A DNA stretch of 19,086 bases, from positions 1 to 19,086 of the forward strand of contig JBHIEG010000030.1 in the NCBI GenBank assembly GCA_046760505.1, in the 5' to 3' direction. Origin of the DNA: CAYFZR01 sp046760505 [NCBI: Candidatus Hydrothermarchaeota archaeon] (GTDB lineage Archaea > CAYFZR01). Positions 14,620-19,086 of this stretch are shown here, piece after piece. The first letter of the stretch is position 1. The number at the start of each line of letters is the position of its first letter. The position numbers and the translations under genes are program-made. Below the pieces are notes generated by a model. It ran no database searches. It saw only the letters and a program-made list of their open reading frames with translations, and had not been told where the DNA came from.

Positions 14620-15132
14620 ATGATAAAACTTTTGGTTACATGCAGAGATATTTATGGAGAAGAAGAAACCAGAAGATCACTAGAAAGAGCCATCGAAGGA
14701 ATAAGAGTGAAATATACTGGATTCAGAGCAGTACTTATCGCAGAAATTGATGAGGGAGATCCCTTAGAAATTGCTGAAAAGGTATATAGAGAATGTACTC
14801 TCCAGATTGGCAAGCTTGTCCTAGTCTTAGACGAAGTGGAAAGCAGACTTGATTATGTTAAAGAGGCAGCAGTAAAGGTAGGCTTGGAGCATATAGGCGA
14901 AGGAGAGAGTTTTTGCTTCAGGATTTTTAAAAGGGGATCTCACTCCTTGGATAAATCCACTCCAGAACTTGAAAAAGAGATTGGAGGCGCCATATACGAA
15001 AAATTAGAAGAAAAATTCCAAAAGAAACCAAGGGTTGACTTGAAGAATCCTGATGTAACCGTTCTCGCCGAAGTGTTAGGCAAAAGAACCGAGATAGGCA
15101 TCACAAGAAAGAAATGGTCAGAGGCTGATTAA
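14620..15132 (+). CDS. THUMP-domain RNA-binding protein (Tan1-like, COG1818 type)
   Basis: A 170-residue archaeal protein of the stand-alone THUMP group. The N-terminal half (LLVTCRDIYGEEETRRSLERAI in parts) and the C-terminal THUMP segment (FKRGSHSLDKSTPELEKEIG, then VDLKNPDVTVLAEVLG) fit this family. THUMP domains bind tRNA; the eukaryotic relative Tan1 helps an acetyltransferase make N4-acetylcytidine in tRNA. A role as tRNA-modification adaptor is therefore likely but inferred. No catalytic domain is present. The stop overlaps the stop of the convergent methyltransferase gene by a few bases, so the two mRNAs are complementary at their 3' ends. Confidence 0.88.
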   Translation: MIKLLVTCRDIYGEEETRRSLERAIEGIRVKYTGFRAVLIAEIDEGDPLEIAEKVYRECTLQIGKLVLVLDEVESRLDYVKEAAVKVGLEHIGEGESFCFRIFKRGSHSLDKSTPELEKEIGGAIYEKLEEKFQKKPRVDLKNPDVTVLAEVLGKRTEIGITRKKWSEAD

Positions 15133-15905
15133 AACATCTTCTTTGAGAAAGAAAGAAGAAATTTCAGACTACCTTTTAAATGAATCCTATCATCTTCTTT
15201 TTTTATTTCAAATAACTCGTGTCTAAATTTTTTCAAAAGATCATCATCTCCCTTCTCCGCTATCAAATCGTATGCGTGGATATAATGAGGTCCCATTGGT
15301 ATTCCCTCCGTTCCGTACTGATCAAATTCTAAAATTATTTTTTCTGAGGTCTCTTCAATGAATCCAGCCTTCGTGAGCATTCCGATTATATCCTCTTCCC
15401 CAAATACTCTGTGGTATGGATGACCCGCCTTGAAAGCCTCTTCTAGTACTTCCCTTAATTTTAAATCCTTAGGACCTAGAGGCTCGTAGAGTACTAGGGT
15501 CCCATCTCTTTTTAAAACTCTGTAGATTTCATTCAGTGCCAACATAGGGTCTCTGAAGTGATGAAGGCTTATGACCAAAAATGCGATTTCAAATGTGGAA
15601 TCCTTGAATATAATATCTTCTGCATGGGATTTTAGAACATAGTAATTTGAGAGGTTTTTCTTCACTATGTTTTCTCTTGCCACCTTTAACATGGCCTGAG
15701 ACTGGTCAATACCGATGATATATCCATTTGGAAGTTTTTGACTCAGAATTTCAGCAAGATGTCCTGTTCCAGTTCCTACATCCAAAATAATCTCGTCTCC
15801 CCTCAAATTTAACATATTTATCATTTTTGAGAATAATTCTTCCCGATGTTTGTGTTTTCTAAACTCTCTATCCATCTCCAAGGCCTTTTCATAATCTTCC
15901 CTCAT
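15129..15905 (-). CDS. Class I SAM-dependent methyltransferase, UbiE/Methyltransf_11-like
   Basis: A 258-residue methyltransferase from the ATG at 15905. The SAM-binding motif I is ILDVGTGTGHL (40-50); GIDQSQAMLKVARENI is motif II, then SHAEDIIFKDSTFEIAF and ISLHHFRDP, the usual post-motif pattern of the UbiE/COQ5 group, and EIYRVLKRDGTLVLYEP. The C-terminal third has no family I recognise; the substrate is unknown. An in-frame TTG at 15917 would add four residues but has no site upstream. A minus-strand TATA box (15948-15957) predicts a start near 15926. Convergent with the THUMP gene, with a 3-nt overlap of stops; co-function is not implied. Confidence 0.85.
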   Translation of the reverse strand: MREDYEKALEMDREFRKHKHREELFSKMINMLNLRGDEIILDVGTGTGHLAEILSQKLPNGYIIGIDQSQAMLKVARENIVKKNLSNYYVLKSHAEDIIFKDSTFEIAFLVISLHHFRDPMLALNEIYRVLKRDGTLVLYEPLGPKDLKLREVLEEAFKAGHPYHRVFGEEDIIGMLTKAGFIEETSEKIILEFDQYGTEGIPMGPHYIHAYDLIAEKGDDDLLKKFRHELFEIKKEDDRIHLKGSLKFLLSFSKKMF

Positions 15906-15947
15906 AAAAGGTCCCAAAGTATAGGTTAAACTCTTTTAGATTTGAAT

Positions 15948-15957
15948 CTTTTTATAT
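15948..15957 (-). promoter_or_regulatory. TATA box for the methyltransferase gene
   Basis: On the minus strand this reads ATATAAAAAG. A start about 26 bp downstream, near 15926, would give a leader of about 21 nt before the ATG at 15905. The fit is better for that ATG than for the TTG at 15917. Confidence 0.5.
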
Positions 15958-15991
15958 GGCATATAAGCAAAAGAGCGTAAAACTAAATTTA

Positions 15992-16009
15992 ATCTATAAA
16001 TATCTATAA
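15992..16009. repeat. Direct repeat of ATCTATAA, 10-bp spacing
   Basis: ATCTATAA occurs at 15992-15999 and again at 16002-16009, exactly one helical turn apart, about 40 bp upstream of the methyltransferase TATA box. The surrounding 100 bp is extremely AT-rich. It may be a protein-binding site or simply low-complexity DNA. Confidence 0.35.
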
Positions 16010-16027
16010 GATTTAATATATAAATAT

Positions 16028-16066
16028 TCAAAATCTAAGAAAAATCTAAAAAATTGGAAAAAGAGA
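16028..16066 (-). terminator. T-rich terminator of the thermosome gene
   Basis: Directly after the thermosome stop the minus strand has successive T tracts (CTTTTTCC, ATTTTTTAG, ATTTTTCTTAG, ATTTTG), with AAAATCTAA repeated on the plus strand. Runs of T without a required hairpin are the usual archaeal termination signal, so transcription of the chaperonin gene probably ends here. Confidence 0.6.
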
Positions 16067-17716
16067 TTAGAACTCTTCTTCTCCTCCTGTTTCTTCGCTA
16101 GGACCTCCTGGAGGCCCTCCTCCTCCTGTTTCTTTCTTCGAAGCCGCTATTACATCGTCTATCCTTAGGATCATGATGGCTGCTTCGCTAGCAGATTTTA
16201 TTCCCTGTGTTTTTGTTCTCAATGGCTCTAAAACTCCTTCCTTGACCATATCTGTTGGCTTTCCTGTAAATGCATCCAATCCTAGATTCGGACCGCCTTT
16301 CTCATGAGCAGATCTTAACTCTACCAAGGTATCTATGGAATCCAATCCAGCGTTCTCTGCTAGAGTTCTTGGTATTATATCTATAGCATCTGAAAAAGCG
16401 GTTATCGCGAGCTGCTCTCTTCCGCCAACACTTTCTGCGTAGTCTCTCAATCCACGGGCAACTTCTATCTCTGGTGCGCCACCGCCCGGAACAACTTTTT
16501 TGTCCTCTATGGCACTCTCTACAACTCTTATAGCATCGTTTACTCCTCTTTCCACTTCATCTACTACGTGCTCGGTTCCTCCTCTTATGAACAGTGTTAC
16601 CGCCTTTGGATACTTGCACTCGGTTACAAACACCATTTCTTCGCCTGCTATCTTTTTCTCCTCTACGAATCCTGCCTCTCCTAAGTCTTCAGGAGTGAGG
16701 TCATCTAAACTGTTAACTATGCTAGCACCAGTAGCCTTTGCCAGTTTTTCCATGTCAGATTTCTTAACTCTTCTCACTGCAAATATGTTTTCCTTTGCCA
16801 AGAAGTGCTGAGCCATATCGTCGATTCCCTTCTGACAGAATACTACGTTAGCGCCTGATTTCTTGATTTTATCAACCATGTCCTTCAACATCTTCTCTTC
16901 TTCGTCTAAGAATGCTTTTAACTGAGTTGGATCTGTGATTCTTATTTCAGCATCTGTTTCTGTATCTTTTACTTCTATGGCTGCATTTATCAAGGCTATT
17001 TTTGCGTTCTTCACAGTTTTAGGCATTCTTGGATGCACTCTTTCTTTGTCTATTACTATTCCTTCTATGAGCTCTGTATCGCTTATACTTCCTCCTTCTT
17101 TCTTTTCCACCTTTATATCATCCGGATCTATCTCATATTTTCCGTCAACTTCTTCCGCTACGTGCTTAACTGCCTTGACTACCAATTTTGCTAAATGATC
17201 CTTTGCGCTTTCTGCTCCCTTTCCAGTCATAGCCGTCATTGCCACTTTTTTGAGAGTTTCTTCGTCGTCTATGGATATATCGATTGCCATGTTCTCCAGA
17301 ATTTCATTTGCTTTTTCAGCAGCTTGCCTGTAACCCGATGCTATTACTGTGGCATGAATGTTTTGATCTAAGAGTTCTTCTGCTCTCTTTAAAAGCTCTC
17401 CTCCCAAAACTACCGCAGTAGTAGTACCATCTCCTACCTCATCGTCTTGGGTCTTTGCGACTTCCACCATCATCTTTGCAGCAGGATGCTCAACGTCTAT
17501 GTCTTTAAGGATGGTGACTCCATCGTTTGTTATCGTTATGTCTCCCAGAGAATCCACCAGCATCTTGTCCATGCCTCTTGGTCCTAACGTTGTTCTCACT
17601 GCCTCTGCTATTATTCTGGCAGCTAAAATGTTTGTTCTCATAGCATCTCTTCCTATGTATCTAGAGGTCCCTTCTGGAAGTATCAAAACCGGTTTTCCGC
17701 TCAATTGGCCAGTCAC
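16067..17716 (-). CDS. ths: Thermosome subunit (group II chaperonin)
   Basis: ATP-driven double-ring chaperonin that folds cytosolic proteins. The 549-residue protein begins with the typical [16 protein letters not shown] and has [11 protein letters not shown] (43-53), NDGVTIL (64-70) and GDGTTT (95-100) for ATP binding, [15 protein letters not shown] and [13 protein letters not shown] in the C-terminal equatorial domain, and a Gly-rich tail ending GGEEEF instead of the Gly-Met tail of many thermosomes. The GTG start at 17716 has GGAGGTG 5 nt upstream. No second subunit is visible, so the ring may be homo-oligomeric or its partner lies elsewhere. It is divergent from a Phr-like regulator and has an operator-like inverted repeat over its predicted start site, which points to heat-shock control. 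Confidence 0.97.
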   Translation of the reverse strand: MTGQLSGKPVLILPEGTSRYIGRDAMRTNILAARIIAEAVRTTLGPRGMDKMLVDSLGDITITNDGVTILKDIDVEHPAAKMMVEVAKTQDDEVGDGTTTAVVLGGELLKRAEELLDQNIHATVIASGYRQAAEKANEILENMAIDISIDDEETLKKVAMTAMTGKGAESAKDHLAKLVVKAVKHVAEEVDGKYEIDPDDIKVEKKEGGSISDTELIEGIVIDKERVHPRMPKTVKNAKIALINAAIEVKDTETDAEIRITDPTQLKAFLDEEEKMLKDMVDKIKKSGANVVFCQKGIDDMAQHFLAKENIFAVRRVKKSDMEKLAKATGASIVNSLDDLTPEDLGEAGFVEEKKIAGEEMVFVTECKYPKAVTLFIRGGTEHVVDEVERGVNDAIRVVESAIEDKKVVPGGGAPEIEVARGLRDYAESVGGREQLAITAFSDAIDIIPRTLAENAGLDSIDTLVELRSAHEKGGPNLGLDAFTGKPTDMVKEGVLEPLRTKTQGIKSASEAAIMILRIDDVIAASKKETGGGGPPGGPSEETGGEEEF

Positions 17717-17749
17717 AATAGCACCTCCGCAATTTTTTTGTTGTACGGT

Positions 17750-17773
17750 TTTAGTAACTTTTTGTTATTTTAT
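17750..17773. promoter_or_regulatory. Candidate Phr-type operator at the thermosome promoter
   Basis: On the plus strand TTTA-N3-AC-N5-GT-N-A is present, with an imperfect inverted core AGTAAC-N5-GTTATT (17753-17769; five of six paired positions complementary). As I remember it, the Phr consensus of Thermococcales is TTTA-N3-AC-N5-GT-N-A-N2-AAAA; the last block here is TTAT, a mismatch. The site lies just downstream of, or on, the predicted thermosome start (about 17773), the place from which Phr blocks polymerase recruitment. The alternative TATA near 17768-17778 would instead be covered by the site. Binding is inferred. Confidence 0.5.
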
Positions 17774-17794
17774 TTATCATTAATATAACCATTA

Positions 17795-17805
17795 GATATA
17801 TAAAT
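17795..17805. promoter_or_regulatory. Shared TATA region of the thermosome and regulator promoters
   Basis: GATATATAAAT reads as a TATA box on both strands. For the minus strand it predicts a thermosome start near 17773 (a leader of about 57 nt); for the plus strand a regulator start near 17826 (about 44 nt of leader). One nearly symmetric element may serve both genes, or the thermosome may use the weaker AATAAAATA-like box at about 17768-17778. Confidence 0.5.
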
Positions 17806-17816
17806 GTTGTGTTTCC

Positions 17817-17836
17817 ATATGTTAATTTGTACATAT
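17817..17836. repeat. Inverted repeat ATATGT-N8-ACATAT over the regulator start site
   Basis: A perfect inverted repeat with 6-bp arms and an 8-nt spacer (TAATTTGT) covering the predicted transcription start of the regulator gene. Position and symmetry suit self-repression, as reported for Phr in Pyrococcus, but the sequence differs from the candidate operator on the thermosome side, so it may bind another protein or be chance. Confidence 0.35.
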
Positions 17837-17869
17837 AGAGAGAAATCTGATAGGCAAAGGGGGTCAACA

Positions 17870-18382
17870 ATGGAGAAGGCAAAAACACTCCTAAACATAC
17901 TGGGAAACCCTACAAGGAGAGAAATACTACATCTACTATCCGATGAACCTTACTTTGTAAGCCAACTGGCAAAAGAGTTAGACATAGGTCAAAAAGCTGT
18001 TATACAGCATCTGGAATTGATGGAAAGCGTAGGTTTGGTATCAAAAACGGAACAACAGATGGAAAGGGGACGCCCTAGAAAATACTATGAAATTGATAGC
18101 AACTTGCAGTTGGAAGTGCTGATAGCACCATACCTATTTGAGACTTATCTCTCTGAGCCAAGTTTTGAAAAAGATGAAATTATAGATGATCCATTTAACA
18201 AACTTAGGAAAGTCAAGGACCCTCTAAAGAGACTGGAGATACTTTCCGAGGTAATTAAGGATACCCTGATGCTTATTCAATACCATGAGGGAACAAAGAG
18301 AAGACTAGAAAGGACGCTGGAAAGATTGAAGGAAGAGATGAGGAAGACAATCGAAACCATAGATCAGAGCATCGAGTTATAG
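17870..18382 (+). CDS. Winged-helix (ArsR-type) regulator, Phr-like heat-shock repressor
   Basis: A 170-residue DNA-binding protein with a helix-turn-helix at residues 27-55 (PYFVSQLAKELDIGQKAVIQ), a wing ERGRPRKYYEI at 65-75, and a long charged helical C-terminus (117-170) suited to dimerisation by coiled coil. The N-terminal half closely resembles my recollection of Phr of Pyrococcus furiosus (LGNETRRRIL, PYFVSEL, GQKAV, PRGRPRKYY), which represses chaperone genes and itself. The start is the ATG at 17870, with AAAGGGGG upstream; an in-frame frame open to 17804 adds 22 residues of unlikely sequence across the promoter. Divergent from the thermosome, it is a natural candidate to control it. 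The ligand or heat-sensing mechanism is unknown. Confidence 0.85.
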   Translation: MEKAKTLLNILGNPTRREILHLLSDEPYFVSQLAKELDIGQKAVIQHLELMESVGLVSKTEQQMERGRPRKYYEIDSNLQLEVLIAPYLFETYLSEPSFEKDEIIDDPFNKLRKVKDPLKRLEILSEVIKDTLMLIQYHEGTKRRLERTLERLKEEMRKTIETIDQSIEL

Positions 18383-18384
18383 AC

Positions 18385-18398
18385 TTTATTTTTTTTAT
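18385..18398 (+). terminator. T-rich terminator after the regulator gene
   Basis: TTTATTTTTTTTAT, with an uninterrupted run of eight T at 18389-18396, begins 3 bp after the regulator stop. This is a typical archaeal T-tract terminator. An inverted repeat (18398-18422) begins at its last base. Confidence 0.6.
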
Positions 18399-18422
18399 CG
18401 AAAATTGTTCCAGATTTTTCGA
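18398..18422. repeat. Inverted repeat TCGAAAA-N11-TTTTCGA
   Basis: Perfect 7-bp arms at 18398-18404 and 18416-18422. It is the first of four inverted repeats between the regulator and the integrase. It could be part of the regulator's terminator or a protein-binding site. Confidence 0.5.
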
Positions 18423-18433
18423 CTATAACATTA

Positions 18434-18454
18434 ATTTTCTGGTAACAAGAAAAT
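18434..18454. repeat. Inverted repeat ATTTTCT-GGTAACA-AGAAAAT
   Basis: Perfect 7-bp arms at 18434-18440 and 18448-18454 with a 7-nt spacer. It abuts the next repeat with no gap. Confidence 0.5.
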
Positions 18455-18471
18455 ATGCCGGGGGCGGGCAT
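18455..18471. repeat. GC-rich inverted repeat ATGCC-GGGGGCG-GGCAT
   Basis: Perfect 5-bp arms at 18455-18459 and 18467-18471 with a 7-nt spacer. The run of G and C is unlike the surrounding AT-rich DNA. It is flanked by copies of AAATAT (18451-18456 and 18473-18478). Confidence 0.45.
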
Positions 18472-18487
18472 GAAATATAAGGTTCAA

Positions 18488-18504
18488 AACCCTTTTATAG
18501 GGTT
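18488..18504 (+). promoter_or_regulatory. TATA box of the integrase gene, inside inverted repeat AACCC/GGGTT
   Basis: AACCC-TTTTATA-GGGTT is a perfect inverted repeat whose 7-nt centre is a TATA box. About 26 bp from the centre of that box is 18522, the ATG itself, so the integrase mRNA is predicted to be leaderless. A dimer bound to the arms would cover the TATA box and silence the gene; this is inferred. Confidence 0.5.
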
Positions 18505-18521
18505 GGTTACACTTAAAGATC

Positions 18522-19086
18522 ATGGCTGAGATATATTCCATAAAGAGACAGTACGAATACAGGGTACGCAGCATAAGAGAAGATGAAAAAATAACTCCCA
18601 GGAACAAAGAACTAATCTTAGAATTTGAAAGAGATTTGTTTTCTGAAGGTTTGACCCTGCAGAGAGTTCTGTTTTATTTAAACAGGTTGCACATGATTGC
18701 TAGATGGATAGAAAAAGATTTGGATAAACTCGACAAAAAAGATGTTAAAAATCTTGTAGCGAGAATAGAGAGATCAGATTACTCAGAATGGACAAAAAAA
18801 GATTACAATGTGACCATTAAGAAATTTTACAAGTGGCTTAACGGCGGAGAGGAGTATCCAGAGCAAGTGAAATGGATAAGGACAACCATGAAGAAGGATA
18901 GGCAAAAACTTCCGGAAGATCTTCTTACCGAGGAGGAAGTTAAAAAATTAATTGAAAGTGCAGAGAACATAAGAGACAAGACCATGATAAGCGTTCTTTA
19001 CGAAGGAGGCCTTAGAATAGGAGAGCTCTTAGATACAAAGATAAAGCATGTTAGCTTTGACCGGCACGGTGCATCAATCTTGGTCC
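18522..19086 (+). CDS. Tyrosine recombinase/integrase (3' end outside window)
   Basis: Only the first 188 codons are in the window; the frame is open to the end. The N-terminal SAM-like core-binding domain covers about residues 24-107 (RSDYSEWTKKDYNVTIKKFYKWL in parts, 84-106). The catalytic domain begins near 134 (LLTEEEVKKLIESAEN), and EGGLRIGELL contains the first catalytic arginine, Arg165. The remaining His-x-x-Arg and Tyr residues would lie beyond 19086. It resembles the long-N-terminal archaeal integrases common in euryarchaeal genomes and is related to XerA. ATG at 18522 is predicted to be leaderless, with no Shine-Dalgarno. Whether it is the chromosomal XerA or belongs to an integrated element cannot be told from this part. 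Confidence 0.87.
   Translation, partial: MAEIYSIKRQYEYRVRSIREDEKITPRNKELILEFERDLFSEGLTLQRVLFYLNRLHMIARWIEKDLDKLDKKDVKNLVARIERSDYSEWTKKDYNVTIKKFYKWLNGGEEYPEQVKWIRTTMKKDRQKLPEDLLTEEEVKKLIESAENIRDKTMISVLYEGGLRIGELLDTKIKHVSFDRHGASILV

Noticed and set aside
15960-16060. CRISPR-like or iteron array from repeated TATAAATAT and AAATCTAA words
   Set aside because: The words are short, irregularly spaced and explained by extreme AT content and terminator T tracts.
16500-17783. Open plus-strand frames opposite the thermosome gene
   Set aside because: They are antisense shadows of a well-conserved gene, rich in Ser, Leu and Phe, without ribosome-binding sites.
17804-17869. N-terminal extension of the regulator to 17804
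   Set aside because: It would encode the promoter and inverted repeat; the ATG at 17870 has a strong Shine-Dalgarno and gives the Phr-like N-terminus.
18455-18504. tRNA remnant next to the integrase, from GGTTCAAAACC resembling a T-arm
   Set aside because: There is no acceptor or anticodon stem and the T stem pairs only four bases; the stretch is better read as inverted repeats plus a TATA box.

Overview
The window is archaeal chromosome. It encodes only archaeal/eukaryote-type information-processing proteins: aIF5B, aIF2 gamma, ribosomal proteins L7Ae, L24e, S6e, S24e, S27ae and S28e, RNA polymerase subunit Rpo7, Spt4 and a group II chaperonin. It also carries the archaeal branch of isoprenoid synthesis. 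TATA-type promoters sit about 26 bp before presumed start sites, Shine-Dalgarno sites are common, many starts are TTG or GTG, and the DNA is moderately AT-rich. Gene order is that of a euryarchaeote. A Thermoplasmatota-related lineage (for example the Aciduliprofundum/DHVE2 group) is my guess only, with low confidence.

Bases 1-5256 hold a tightly packed operon: ribosomal protein S2, a MEMO-family protein, then mevalonate kinase, isopentenyl phosphate kinase, type 2 IPP isomerase and geranylgeranyl diphosphate synthase. The last four lead from mevalonate towards the C20 precursor of archaeal lipids. The genes overlap or abut. Bases 5333-12074 hold the translation/transcription supercluster: L7Ae, S28e, L24e, nucleoside diphosphate kinase, aIF5B, S6e, aIF2 gamma, a PIN-domain protein, Rpo7, Spt4, GTP-dependent dephospho-CoA kinase, S24e and a 48-residue S27ae. 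Only two gaps (before L7Ae and before ndk) look able to hold internal promoters.

Bases 12081-15905 are less conserved. They hold a six-segment membrane protein, an unrecognised Cys-rich protein on the minus strand, a family 4 uracil-DNA glycosylase, a YjbQ-family protein, a THUMP-domain RNA-binding protein and a SAM-dependent methyltransferase.

Bases 16067-18382 hold the thermosome (minus strand) and, divergently, a winged-helix regulator that resembles Phr, the heat-shock repressor of Pyrococcus. The intergenic region contains an imperfect inverted repeat (AGTAAC-N5-GTTATT) placed over the predicted thermosome start site. I read this as a regulator and its chaperonin target sitting side by side. 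The window ends inside a tyrosine recombinase gene (from 18522) that has a probably leaderless promoter and is preceded by four inverted repeats in about 110 bp; this may be the edge of a mobile element.

Most of the window is conserved core genome. The points most worth a second look are the thermosome/Phr-like pair and its operator, the inverted-repeat cluster before the integrase, a His in place of the near-invariant Gln in the IPP isomerase active site, and the L7Ae leader. I saw no tRNA, rRNA, CRISPR array or insertion sequence.
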